A stretch of 64,000 nucleotides of DNA, from positions 34,820-98,819 of the forward strand of contig JAFAGM010000004.1 in assembly GCA_023422775.1 (NCBI GenBank), in the 5' to 3' direction. The notes beneath the pieces were generated by a model that was given only the letters and a program-made list of their open reading frames with translations, did not search any database and had not been told where the DNA came from. Both the position numbers and the translations under genes were made by a program. This document shows, one piece after another, positions 17,500 through 26,457 of the stretch. Numbering within the stretch: position 1 is the first letter of the stretch; each line of letters starts with the position of its first letter. Origin of the DNA: Pseudomonadota bacterium. Its GTDB lineage: Bacteria > Pseudomonadota > Alphaproteobacteria > Rhizobiales > Xanthobacteraceae.

Positions 17500-17598
17500 C
17501 CTCATCCTGAGGAGCGCGCCATGCGCGCGTCTCGAAGGATGAATGGCACGGATGGGGCCACATGGTTCGAGACGGCGCTACGCGCCTTCTCACCATGA
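17500..17598. repeat. Interspersed palindromic repeat, family A, copy 2
   Basis: A 99-bp copy of the element at 5357-5455, with the same outer arms (CCTCATCCTGAGGAGC and TCTCACCATGAGG) and inner arms around CGTCTCGAAGGATG and GGTTCGAGACGGCG. It lies between two convergent genes, where it may act as a bidirectional transcript end. Confidence 0.85.
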
Positions 17599-17617
17599 GG
17601 AACTCATACAGACGCCC

Positions 17618-19864
17618 TCACGCAGCCGCCACGCGCGAATCCGGCTCGACCGCATCGGAGGCCTCGCAAGGCTTCTCCAGTATCGTCACCTCCGAGAAGC
17701 CGACCTCCGTGAGCTGATCGCACATCAGCGTGCGCGCCTCGGGCGACATCGACACATCGGGGACCAGCACCGCCCGCGCCTGCGACATCAGCAGGTCCGC
17801 CGGCAGATCGGAAGCCGAACCGGCATCAAGCAGCACATGGTCATAGACCTGCAGCAGTGCGTCGATCGCGAGCACCAGCCGTGGCGATTGCAATTTGGCG
17901 CGGTCAAAGCCCGGCCGTCCGGCGCTGACGAGATGGGCTCGGGACAGGCGATCCCTGGTGATGATCTGCGTAAACGACGCTTCCCCCTGCATGAGTTCGG
18001 CAAGTCCCGGCGCGACCGGATCGGCCGACGCAGCGCTCACGACCGGCGAGGCCGCCGAAAGGTCGACCATCACGACTTTCGCTTGCCGCGCCATCCGGCG
18101 CGCCAGCGCCAACGCGGTTCGCGTGATGCTCTCGCCCGATGCGGTACCGAGCACGGTCACCTTGCGCGCCGCGGCGCCGGCGCCGACGAGATCGTCCGCC
18201 AGTTGCTCGACTTCATCCGTCTCGAGCGCAGTTTCCTCCGCACGCGCTTCACGCAAGACGGGCTCGGGAGCGTCTTCGGCCTCGACGATGGACACAGCAG
18301 GAAGATCGGGCACGATCGCCGGCGCGCGCTCAAAATGGGGAGGATCCGCCGTAACGACCTCCATCGGAGGCGCGAAGGCAGTCGAGGCCCGCGGCGCCGT
18401 CATGCGCAGCAGTTCACCCGTCGCGATGGCGCCTGACGTGAGCAGCAAGGTCGCGAGCGTCGCGATCAGCACGATCGGCAGCTTCTTCGGATAGGCCGGC
18501 GTATTGGAAACGGTGGCGCGCGAGATGATGCGGCCATCGGCCGGCGCCGCATCGATGTTCTCGCGGGTATTGGCTTCGCGGTACTTGGCGAGATAGGATT
18601 CCAGCAGGTCGCGCTGCGCCTTCGCCTCGCGCTCGAACGCGCGAAGCTGCACGTCCTGACCGTTGGTCGAGGACGCCTGCTTCTTCAACTGGTCGAGGCT
18701 TGCCACCAGGCCCTCGACCCTTCCCCCGGCGATGCGCGCGTCGTTATCCAGCGAGCGGGACACCTTCCCCGCCTCCTCGCGCAACTGGCGATCGAGATCG
18801 GCAAGCTGCGCCTTCAGTTCCTTGATGCGGGGATGGCCATCGAGCAGCGTCGACGACTGCTCGGCAAGCTGCGCGCGCAACGTCACTCGCTGCTCCGACA
18901 GCCGCCGGACGAGTTCCGAATTGAGCACCTCGGAAGCCTCGATCGGCTTGCCGCTCTGGAGCATTTCCCTGATCAGCCGCGCCTTGGATTCCGCGTCCGA
19001 CTTCAGAGCGCGGGCGTTGTTCAACTGCGTATTGATCTCGCCCATCTGCTGGTTGGACAGCGTGGTGTTGTTGGTCCCGACGAACAGGCTCGACCTGGAG
19101 CGGAAATCCTCGACGCGCGATTCGGCGTCTGCGACCTTCTTGCGCAGGTTCTCGATTTCGCCTGACAGCCACTGGCTTGCGGACTTCGCCTGCTGCTGCC
19201 GCGCATCCTGCTGCAGCACCAGATATCCTTCCGCGATCGAATTGGCGACACGCGCGGCGAGTTCGGGGTCGCGCGACTGAAACTCGACGACGATGACGCG
19301 AGACTTGTCGACGGCGTAGGCCGTGAAGCGCTCGTAATAGGCTTCCAGCACGCGCTCTTCCGGGGTCAGCGAAAACGGATCGCGGCCGATGCCGAACAGG
19401 GCCAGCAGGGACTTCAGCGGCGAGAACCCGCGCAGCACCGGATCGAACTCGGGGAGTTCGGCAAGCTTGTTCTTTTTGATGATCTCGCGGGCCAGATCGC
19501 GCGACTGCAACAGTTGCACCTGGCTCGTCACGGCTTCGGCGTCGAGCGGATTGCGATCCTCGCTGCGTTCGCCGTTCGGCCGCAGGAACACGCTTTCCCG
19601 GCCGTCGATCAGGATGCGTACTTCCGACTTGAACCGGGGGGTGACCATGTTGACCGCGACGAGCGACAGCACCAGGGCCAACAGGGTTGGAAAGATGATC
19701 CAGCCGCGCCTGCGCATCAGCGCCTGGCCGAGCGCGTGCAAATCCAGATCGCCGGTCGCCGGGGCGGCCGGCGATATCGAGACGGAGGGCGCGGACATTA
19801 TTGCGGCTGCCCGCCCCACCACCGCCTCGTCGTCGTTACCTGCACGCCAGAACGCCAAACGCAT
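17618..19864 (-). CDS. Wzz/GumC chain-length protein with degenerate tyrosine-kinase-like domain
   Basis: A 748-residue inner-membrane protein. An N-terminal membrane segment (RRRGWIIFPTLLALVLSLVA) is followed by the Wzz fold, a long periplasmic coiled-coil region, the motif ASTNGQDVQLRAFEREAKAQ and a second membrane segment (PKKLPIVLIATLATLL). A cytoplasmic BY-kinase-like domain ends the protein. In that domain the P-loop reads GTASGESITRTA, without the lysine of GKS/T, and no tyrosine cluster ends the protein. It should set polysaccharide chain length without its own ATPase. GGGAG seven bases before the ATG at 19864 supports this start over the GTG at 19894. Confidence 0.88.
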   Translation of the reverse strand: MRLAFWRAGNDDEAVVGRAAAIMSAPSVSISPAAPATGDLDLHALGQALMRRRGWIIFPTLLALVLSLVAVNMVTPRFKSEVRILIDGRESVFLRPNGERSEDRNPLDAEAVTSQVQLLQSRDLAREIIKKNKLAELPEFDPVLRGFSPLKSLLALFGIGRDPFSLTPEERVLEAYYERFTAYAVDKSRVIVVEFQSRDPELAARVANSIAEGYLVLQQDARQQQAKSASQWLSGEIENLRKKVADAESRVEDFRSRSSLFVGTNNTTLSNQQMGEINTQLNNARALKSDAESKARLIREMLQSGKPIEASEVLNSELVRRLSEQRVTLRAQLAEQSSTLLDGHPRIKELKAQLADLDRQLREEAGKVSRSLDNDARIAGGRVEGLVASLDQLKKQASSTNGQDVQLRAFEREAKAQRDLLESYLAKYREANTRENIDAAPADGRIISRATVSNTPAYPKKLPIVLIATLATLLLTSGAIATGELLRMTAPRASTAFAPPMEVVTADPPHFERAPAIVPDLPAVSIVEAEDAPEPVLREARAEETALETDEVEQLADDLVGAGAAARKVTVLGTASGESITRTALALARRMARQAKVVMVDLSAASPVVSAASADPVAPGLAELMQGEASFTQIITRDRLSRAHLVSAGRPGFDRAKLQSPRLVLAIDALLQVYDHVLLDAGSASDLPADLLMSQARAVLVPDVSMSPEARTLMCDQLTEVGFSEVTILEKPCEASDAVEPDSRVAAA

Positions 19865-20038
19865 CGCAAACTCCCGCAGACGCACGCGCGCCACTCGGGC
19901 CGATTACACTCCATTAAGGTTGCCGCTGGGTTAATTCGCGCGGTTTGCCGCATCTGACATGCGTGCCCCGCGACAGCACGATCATTTTTTGTTAACCATG
20001 GATGCCCTTAATCCGACGGCTACTTCTACAGGAATCCA

Positions 20039-20131
20039 ATGATGCGAGGCGTGACCGTTTCATACCCGACCGTGGTCGTCGCACCTGCGATCGCAGGCGG
20101 CACGCGCGCTTGTCGCGGCCGCCGGTCCTGA
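20039..20131 (+). CDS. Possible 30-residue leader ORF before the glycosyltransferase
   Basis: ATGATG at 20039 is preceded by ACAGGAAT, a fair ribosome-binding sequence. It opens a 30-codon ORF that stops two bases before the glycosyltransferase ATG at 20134. The product starts MMRGVTVSYPTVVVAPAIAG and ends in a basic tail. It could couple translation or be chance. It overlaps the perfect palindrome CCTGCGATCGCAGG at 20084-20097. Confidence 0.3.
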   Translation: MMRGVTVSYPTVVVAPAIAGGTRACRGRRS

Positions 20132-20133
20132 CC

Positions 20134-21267
20134 ATGTCCGTTGTCGATAGCCGGCCGCTTTGCATCCTGCACGCAACGCGCGCGCCCGTTGGCGGCATCT
20201 TTCGCCATATCCTCGATCTCGCCAACGGCCAGGCTGACCGCGGCCATCACGTCGGCATCATCGCCGATAGCCTCACGGGCGGCGAACGCGCCGAGCAGGC
20301 GCTGGCGGAAATCGCGCCGCGCCTCAAGCTCGGCGTTCATCGCCTGGCCATTCGCCGTGAACCGCATCCGACGGATTTTCAGGTCTGGGCTCGTTTTCAG
20401 CGCTTCATCCGGCAGTTGGAGCCCGACGTGCTGCACGGCCACGGCGCCAAGGCAGGCGCCTTCATGCGCATCAAGACCGCAACCAGAGGCAAAATCAGGG
20501 TCTACACGCCGCACGGCGGCTCGCTGCACTATCCGCTGAGCACGCTCAAGGGCAACGTCTATGCCCGCATCGAGCGCGCGCTGATGAACGAAACGGATCT
20601 GTTCCTGTTCGAAAGCGCGTTCGCGCGCGACACCTATCAGCGTATGATCGGCACGCCAAAGGGACTGGTGCGCTGCGTGTTCAACGGCGTCACCGCCGGC
20701 GAATTCGATCCGGTCGTGAAGGCCGAGGACGCCACCGAGCTGATGTATGTCGGCGAGTTCCGTCGCATCAAGGGCGCCGACCTGCTGGTCGATGCGGTAG
20801 CGCGGTTGCGCGCAGACGGCCGACTGGTGAAGGTGACGCTCGCGGGCGATGGCGAGGAAACCGCAAGCATCAAGGCTCAGGTCGAACGGCTCGGCCTCGG
20901 CGAAGCCGTGCGCTTCATAGGCCACGTCAAGGCACGCCACGGCTTCTCCAAGGGATCGCTGCTCGTGGTCCCCTCCCGCGGGGATTCGATGCCTTATGTC
21001 GTGATCGAGGCCGCCGCTGCCGGCATTCCGATGGTTGCCGCCAATGTCGGCGGCATCCCCGAGATTTTCGGACCCTTCCCCGATGCCCTGTTCGCTCCCG
21101 GCAATCCCGCCGCCATGGCCGACGCCATCAAGCGCGCGCTGGATGACCCCGCCGCGACACAAGAACGCGCCAAATCGCTGCGCGAGCGCATCTTCATGCA
21201 CTTTTCCCAGAAGGCCATGGTCGAAGGCGTGCTGGCCGGCTACCGCGACGCGTTTGCCAGTCGTTAA
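20134..21267 (+). CDS. GT4-family glycosyltransferase
   Basis: A 377-residue GT-B enzyme. The N-terminal domain opens with LHATRAPVGGIFRHILDLAN, and HGHGAKAGAFMR follows. The C-terminal domain holds ELMYVGEFRRIKGADLLVDA, LLVVPSRGDSMPYVVIEAAA and GIPMVAANVGGIPE, the E-x7-E region that binds the donor nucleotide sugar. It would add a sugar to a lipid-linked precursor on the cytoplasmic side. The frame is open to 20002, but ATG 20134 fits family alignments. It is followed by the sugar-phosphate transferase gene. Confidence 0.92.
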   Translation: MSVVDSRPLCILHATRAPVGGIFRHILDLANGQADRGHHVGIIADSLTGGERAEQALAEIAPRLKLGVHRLAIRREPHPTDFQVWARFQRFIRQLEPDVLHGHGAKAGAFMRIKTATRGKIRVYTPHGGSLHYPLSTLKGNVYARIERALMNETDLFLFESAFARDTYQRMIGTPKGLVRCVFNGVTAGEFDPVVKAEDATELMYVGEFRRIKGADLLVDAVARLRADGRLVKVTLAGDGEETASIKAQVERLGLGEAVRFIGHVKARHGFSKGSLLVVPSRGDSMPYVVIEAAAAGIPMVAANVGGIPEIFGPFPDALFAPGNPAAMADAIKRALDDPAATQERAKSLRERIFMHFSQKAMVEGVLAGYRDAFASR

Positions 21268-21352
21268 CCGTTCTTTACCAACGTAACTGTTTCTTCCGAT
21301 TTGTCCCGTAAGCCCGTGGTGTGGGGAATTCCGCACCGGCGAGCGCACACCC

Positions 21353-22948
21353 ATGTGCTTGCTCAAGAACGGACTTGTACAAAACGGACTTGGACAAGTG
21401 GATCAGATCAGCGCTCGCTCGATGCTCAGTGCCGCGGCAACGGCCGCGGTCGATGCCACCGCCAACCGGCCGCCGGTCGAACGGCGTCGCCGGCTGACGC
21501 CCGCGGCCCTTGCGGTCACCAACCAGAAAGTTGGCCGCGCCTATTCGCCGATCGTGATCGCGGGCGCGGCTCGCCTCGCCGACTTCGTGCTGCTGAGCGC
21601 CATCGGCATCGCGCTATATTTTGCCTACGTTGTCCGCCTCGGCGGTTTCAGCTGGGAATATATCGCGGCGATCTTCGCCATGACGGCATCAGCCGTGCTC
21701 TGCTTCCAGGCTGCGGACATCTATGAAGTCCAGGTATTCCGCGGCCAGTTGCGCCAGATGTCGCGGATGATTTCATCCTGGGCCTTCGTGTTCCTGCTGT
21801 TCATCGGCGCATCCTTTGTCGTCAAGCGCGGCGGCGATATTTCGCGACTCTGGCTCACGGCGTTCTTCTTCGTCGGCCTGGCGGCGCTGGTGGCCGAGCG
21901 TGTGTTCCTGCGGTCTCTCGTTCGCCGCTGGGCGCGCCAGGGCCGGCTCGATCGCCGCACCATCGTGGTCGGCGCGGACGAGAACGGCGAACAGCTCGTA
22001 AGGGCGCTCAACGCCCAGGATGATTCAGACATCGAAATGCTCGGCGTGTTCGACGACCGTAATGACGACCGCGCCATGGATACCTGCGCCGGCAGCCCGA
22101 AACTCGGCAAGGTCGACGACATCGTCGAATTCGCTCGCCGCACCCGCGTCGACCTCGTGCTGTTCGCGCTGCCGATCTCGGCGGAGACGCGCATTCTCGA
22201 GATGCTGAAGAAATTGTGGGTGCTGCCGGTAGATATCCGGCTTTCCGCCCATACCAACAAGCTGCGCTTCCGTCCCCGCTCCTATTCCTATCTCGGCGAG
22301 GTGCCGACGCTCGACGTGTTCGAAGCGCCGATCACCGACTGGGACCTGGTGATGAAGTGGCTGTTCGACCACGTCGCAGGCTTTATGATCCTGCTGCTGG
22401 CATTGCCGGTGATGGGTCTGGTCGCGCTCGCGGTCAAACTCGACAGCCCCGGCCCGGTGCTGTTCCGGCAGAAGCGATTCGGCTTCAACAACGAACGCAT
22501 CGACGTCTTCAAGTTCCGCTCGATGTATCACGAGCATGCCGATCCGCTCGCCACCAGGGTCGTGACCAAGGGCGATCCGCGCGTCACCCGCGTCGGTCGC
22601 TTCATCCGCAAGACCAGCCTCGACGAATTGCCGCAGCTCTTCAACGTCGTCTTCAAGAGCAACCTCTCTCTGGTCGGTCCCCGCCCGCATGCCGTGCAGG
22701 GCAAGTTGCAGAGCCGGCTGTTCGACGAGGCCGTCGACGGCTATTTCGCGCGCCACCGCGTCAAGCCGGGTATCACCGGCTGGGCGCAGATCAACGGCTG
22801 GCGTGGCGAAGTCGATACCGACGAGAAGATTCAGAAGCGCGTCGAATTCGATCTCTATTACATCGAGAACTGGTCGGTCTTGTTCGACCTCTACATCCTG
22901 CTCAAGACGCCGCTGGCGCTGATGACCAGGAACGAGAACGCTTATTGA
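21353..22948 (+). CDS. Undecaprenyl-phosphate glucose (sugar) phosphotransferase
   Basis: A 531-residue polyprenyl glycosylphosphotransferase of the WcaJ/PssY type. Four membrane segments at about residues 70-190 are followed by a CoA-binding-like domain (RTIVVGADENGEQLVRAL). A fifth membrane segment and the catalytic bacterial sugar transferase domain come last, with DSPGPVLFRQKRFGFNN, KFRSMY, TSLDELPQLFNV and SLVGPRPHA. It transfers a hexose-1-phosphate to undecaprenyl phosphate, the first committed step of repeat-unit assembly. The first 60 residues are low in conservation, so the start may lie later, for example at the ATG at 21422. Confidence 0.93.
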   Translation: MCLLKNGLVQNGLGQVDQISARSMLSAAATAAVDATANRPPVERRRRLTPAALAVTNQKVGRAYSPIVIAGAARLADFVLLSAIGIALYFAYVVRLGGFSWEYIAAIFAMTASAVLCFQAADIYEVQVFRGQLRQMSRMISSWAFVFLLFIGASFVVKRGGDISRLWLTAFFFVGLAALVAERVFLRSLVRRWARQGRLDRRTIVVGADENGEQLVRALNAQDDSDIEMLGVFDDRNDDRAMDTCAGSPKLGKVDDIVEFARRTRVDLVLFALPISAETRILEMLKKLWVLPVDIRLSAHTNKLRFRPRSYSYLGEVPTLDVFEAPITDWDLVMKWLFDHVAGFMILLLALPVMGLVALAVKLDSPGPVLFRQKRFGFNNERIDVFKFRSMYHEHADPLATRVVTKGDPRVTRVGRFIRKTSLDELPQLFNVVFKSNLSLVGPRPHAVQGKLQSRLFDEAVDGYFARHRVKPGITGWAQINGWRGEVDTDEKIQKRVEFDLYYIENWSVLFDLYILLKTPLALMTRNENAY

Positions 22949-22997
22949 GTTAAGAGAATAGCGGCTACGTCGTCCTGTTGAGTTGCGTGAGTATGTA

Positions 22998-24242
22998 ATG
23001 GCGTATGCGGCGACAGCCGGGAATTCCCTCGTGCCGGCGACGGCCGCGCCCGGCGTGCTTGCGCTGCAGCGCGCGATGGTGTGGCTGGCCGGCGCGTCCA
23101 TCGCCATCGTCTTCATCGAGCCCAGCCCCTATGAGCTGGTCACGCTTGCGGCCACGCTGATCTTTTTCGCAACCGGCATGCGGATGCGGCTGGTATTCAT
23201 GCCGCTGCTCTTGCTGCTGTTCCTGGTCAATCTCGGCTACAGCATTAGCGCGATCGCGGTGTTCGACCGGCCCGGCGTCCCGAACTGGATCGCGACCTCC
23301 TGGTACATGGCGGTCACCGTCATCTTCTTCGCGATGGTGATCTCGGAGGACGCCGCGGCGCGGCTCGACATGCTCCGGCGCGGCCTCATCGTCGGCGCAC
23401 TGATCGCGTCGATCGCGGGAATCGCGGGCTATTTCAACCTCATCCCCGGCGGGCGGGACCTGCTGACGCTGTATGACCGCGCCCGCGGCACCTACAAGGA
23501 TCCGAACGTGTACGCCGCGTTCCTGGTCCTGCCGGCGCTGTTCACGCTGCAGAGCGTGGTCTCGGATCGCATCGGCAAGGCGTTCCGCAACGCAATCGCG
23601 TTCGGCATCATCTCGCTGGCCATTCTGCTGGCGTTCTCACGCGCCGCATGGGGCATGCTGATCCTCACCTCCGCCTCCATGTTGGCGCTGATGGTGCTGA
23701 CCAGCCGCTCGCAGTCGCAGCGCTCGCGTATCATCGCGATCGCGCTCGTCACCGTGGTGCTGGCGGCGGCGCTGGTCGCGGTACTGTTGTCGTTCGATAC
23801 AGTCTCGGAGTTGTTCAAGCAGCGCGCCAGTTTCGACCAGAGCTACGATGAGGGCCGCTTCGGCCGCTTCGGCCGGCACATCCTCGGCGCCGAGATGGCA
23901 CTCGGGCTGCCGTTCGGCATCGGCCCGCTGCAGTTCAACCGCTTCTTTCCGGAAGACACCCACAACTCGTTCCTCAATGCGTTCATGTCAGGCGGCTGGC
24001 TGTCCGGCGTCTGCTATCCCGCACTGGTCTTCGTCACCGTCCTGACAGGCTTCCGCTACGTGTTTGTCCGCGTGCCGTGGCAGTGGACTTACCTCGCGAT
24101 CTTTTCAGCATTTCTCGGCACGGTGGGCGAAGGCTTCATCATCGACACCGACCATTGGCGCCATTTCTGGCTGACGCTGGGCGTGATGTGGGGCATGTTC
24201 GTCGCCGCCGAGCGCTGGAAGAAGGCCGATCACGGTCAGTAG
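22998..24242 (+). CDS. O-antigen ligase/polymerase-like membrane protein
   Basis: A 414-residue protein with about ten membrane segments and one longer periplasmic loop near FDTVSELFKQRASFDQSYD. The run FRNAIAFGIISLAILLAFSRAAWG and the later GIGPLQFNRFFPEDTHNSFLN are typical of Wzy/WaaL polymerases, where the histidine in the DTHNSFLN run is conserved. It would join repeat units in the periplasm. It starts 49 bases after the sugar transferase stop. The ATG at 22998 is chosen over an in-frame TTG at 22983. Confidence 0.82.
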   Translation: MAYAATAGNSLVPATAAPGVLALQRAMVWLAGASIAIVFIEPSPYELVTLAATLIFFATGMRMRLVFMPLLLLLFLVNLGYSISAIAVFDRPGVPNWIATSWYMAVTVIFFAMVISEDAAARLDMLRRGLIVGALIASIAGIAGYFNLIPGGRDLLTLYDRARGTYKDPNVYAAFLVLPALFTLQSVVSDRIGKAFRNAIAFGIISLAILLAFSRAAWGMLILTSASMLALMVLTSRSQSQRSRIIAIALVTVVLAAALVAVLLSFDTVSELFKQRASFDQSYDEGRFGRFGRHILGAEMALGLPFGIGPLQFNRFFPEDTHNSFLNAFMSGGWLSGVCYPALVFVTVLTGFRYVFVRVPWQWTYLAIFSAFLGTVGEGFIIDTDHWRHFWLTLGVMWGMFVAAERWKKADHGQ

Positions 24243-24277
24243 GGTAGGCAAAGCAAGGCGTGCCCGGCCCCACGATT

Positions 24278-25456
24278 CTACTTTTCCACCGTGAACGTCA
24301 GGCCGGCGTGATCGACCAGCCGCTTGATCAGCTTGTGCTGCATTGCTGCCCCCGGCGTCCAGATTCCCGCCGCAACGTCCGGCGCATCGCGCAGCAGGCA
24401 GATCGCGCATTCCGAGATCATCTTCGAGGTCGAGCCATAGCCGGGATCGCGGTCGCCCTTCACTGATGCGCGAACCTGTCGTCCGTCGGGGGCGATGGCG
24501 ACATAGAGCAGATCGTAACGCCCATTCTCGCGTTCCTCCTTCGAGGGTCCCTCGCCCGGCTTGGGTGCATTGGGGCCGGTCTTTTCGGTGTTGGCGGCCA
24601 TCACGAGCCTGGCGTTGGCCTCGCCTTTCTCTCCGGGCCCCGTCAAAACCATCTCGTCGTAGACGAACTCCTTGCCGTACGGAAAACCCATCAGCATGTT
24701 CGAGCGATGGACGTTACGGGTATTGATGAGCGCCATCATGAACGGCGCGCTCCAGGACTGCAGGTCTTCCTCATAAGCCGGCTTGCTGCCCGGCGGCTGC
24801 TTCGGCCCCTTGAATCCGGGCGTCAGCGCAAACGGATCCTTGAGCGTCGCAACGAGGCTGAGATCCTTGGCAACCGCCTCGAAGGTCGCCTTGGCGCTCG
24901 CCGCCGTTCCACCCGAAAGCGTGCCGCGCATGTCGCGCACACGTCCCTTGACGCGCGAAGCCGGCGCGCCGAACACGCGTCTGGCTTCCTCCTGCACATA
25001 GAACGCACCGAGTTCGAACGGCACCGAGTCGAACCCGCACGAGAACACGATGCGCGCACCGCTCGCTTTCGCAGCCGCCTCATGCCTGTCGATCACCTGG
25101 CGCATCCACAGCGGTTCGCCGCAGAGATCGAAATAGTCGACGCCTGACGCCACGCACTCCGCAATCAGGTCGTTGCCATAGAACTGATACGGACCGACGG
25201 TTGAGATCACCGACTTCGCCTGCGCCACCATCGCCTTCAGCGAAACGGGGTCGCCGGCGTCGGCGACGATCAGCGGCGTATCCAGAGGCGCACCGATGGC
25301 ATCGCGAACCGAGGCGAGCTTGTCCCTGCTGCGCCCGGCCATCGCCCATTTCAGATTCGCGTGGTCCTTGTAATGCGCGGCAAGGTATTCGGCGACGAGC
25401 TGGCCGGTAAAGCCAGTGGCGCCATAGACGACGATGTCGAACTTCGACGAAGACAT
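24278..25456 (-). CDS. Saccharopine dehydrogenase-family / trans-acting enoyl reductase-like protein
   Basis: A 392-residue protein with the NADP-binding turn VYGATGFTGQLVAEYL at its N-terminus. SVISTVGPYQFYG, GVDYFDLCGEP and FSCGFDSVPFELG are the family landmarks. Relatives include mycobacterial trans-acting enoyl reductases and eukaryotic SCCPDH-like proteins; most are uncharacterised oxidoreductases. The ending GLTFTVEK is short, with no membrane segment. It converges with the polysaccharide locus, and its upstream flank is a repeat-C copy. Confidence 0.85.
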   Translation of the reverse strand: MSSSKFDIVVYGATGFTGQLVAEYLAAHYKDHANLKWAMAGRSRDKLASVRDAIGAPLDTPLIVADAGDPVSLKAMVAQAKSVISTVGPYQFYGNDLIAECVASGVDYFDLCGEPLWMRQVIDRHEAAAKASGARIVFSCGFDSVPFELGAFYVQEEARRVFGAPASRVKGRVRDMRGTLSGGTAASAKATFEAVAKDLSLVATLKDPFALTPGFKGPKQPPGSKPAYEEDLQSWSAPFMMALINTRNVHRSNMLMGFPYGKEFVYDEMVLTGPGEKGEANARLVMAANTEKTGPNAPKPGEGPSKEERENGRYDLLYVAIAPDGRQVRASVKGDRDPGYGSTSKMISECAICLLRDAPDVAAGIWTPGAAMQHKLIKRLVDHAGLTFTVEK

Positions 25457-25490
25457 ATTCTGGTATCCCTCAAGTGAACTCTTGGTCTTC

Positions 25491-25579
25491 CGTCATTGCG
25501 AGCGAAGCGAAGCAATCCATCTCGCCGCGAAAAAGAAGGAAGAATGGATTGCTTCGTCGCTACGCTCCTCGCAATGACG
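25491..25579. repeat. Interspersed palindromic repeat, family C
   Basis: It begins CGTCATTGCGAGCGAAGCG and ends CGCTCCTCGCAATGACG. Inner arms GAAGCAATCCATC and GGATTGCTTC flank a short purine-rich loop. Only one copy is present in the window. Confidence 0.85.
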
Positions 25580-25598
25580 ATACAATCCCGTTTTGAAC

Positions 25599-26384
25599 TT
25601 ATTTCTTGGCGTAAGACACGCCCATCCCCGCGCGGACGTCGGCCTGAATGCCATAGGGCGCGATGGGATAGCGCAGGCCGTTCTTCGCCAATTGCTTCAT
25701 GCCGACGATGGCCTTGGCGAGATGCGCCGGCTGCAGCGCCATCAGCATCTCCTCGTCCGGCACGCCGCCATAACGCCGTTCGGCAAAGCACGGCAGCGAC
25801 AGGCTCGGCTCGCCGGTCTTGAGCGCCCTTCCCCAGGAATCCGCGCATGCGGTTTCGCCGACCACGCCCCACTCGAATTTCTTGTAGCCGGTATATTGCA
25901 GGCCGTTGATCAGGATGATCATCTGGCCGGGCGTCGCGTAGACGAGACAGATATCCGGCGGATTGAGCCGTCCGCTGGTGAGCGGACTTGCCGCCATCGC
26001 CTGGTACCGGCCAAAAGGCACGACATCGAGCGCTTCCTGACGCTTGCGCGCATCCTCCGCCGTGCCGTGCCAGACGCCGACATAGTTCTCACCGGCGAGC
26101 CACTTCTCGTCCTGCGGCGCCAGCCCGATCACCGCGCGGCACTGCGCGCCGACCAGATCCTCGCCCGTGATTCCGACGGTCCAGCCGAGCCGCGAGGCCA
26201 TGCTGACGATCTGGTCGGTGGTATGCACCGCCGAGGGACGCCGGATTTTCGGGATCGCCGCCATCTCTTCGACGCGGGCGAACATCTTGATGCCGATCAC
26301 CGTCGTCCTCAGCCGAAGCAGGCTGTTGAGGTCGGCGACCATGCCGGCCAAATCGAATGCTTCCGGCGACGTCTGCTGTTGCAT
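25599..26384 (-). CDS. DUF169 family protein
   Basis: A 261-residue protein of the DUF169 family. The segments LLRLRTTVIGIKMF, GQCRAVIGL-like VGAQCRAVIGLA and KFEWGVVGETACADSWGRAL are typical. The cysteines at AQCRA, TACADS and LPCFAERR could bind metal or a cofactor, but no function is established. The frame is open to 26516, and ATG 26384 fits the family N-terminus. It lies 73 bases downstream of a YdcF-like gene on the same strand. Confidence 0.8.
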   Translation of the reverse strand: MQQQTSPEAFDLAGMVADLNSLLRLRTTVIGIKMFARVEEMAAIPKIRRPSAVHTTDQIVSMASRLGWTVGITGEDLVGAQCRAVIGLAPQDEKWLAGENYVGVWHGTAEDARKRQEALDVVPFGRYQAMAASPLTSGRLNPPDICLVYATPGQMIILINGLQYTGYKKFEWGVVGETACADSWGRALKTGEPSLSLPCFAERRYGGVPDEEMLMALQPAHLAKAIVGMKQLAKNGLRYPIAPYGIQADVRAGMGVSYAKK

Positions 26385-26457
26385 GGCGTATTCTCCCAGT
26401 CGGCGCGCTGAACCAGACGCCTGTTGCCCCGATTGTAGCCCGGCTACCGATCCGCTG

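Noticed and set aside
20084..20097. CCTGCGATCGCAGG as an operator
   Set aside because: It is one perfect 14-bp palindrome of mostly G and C, with no second copy and no matching regulator; chance is likely in this composition.
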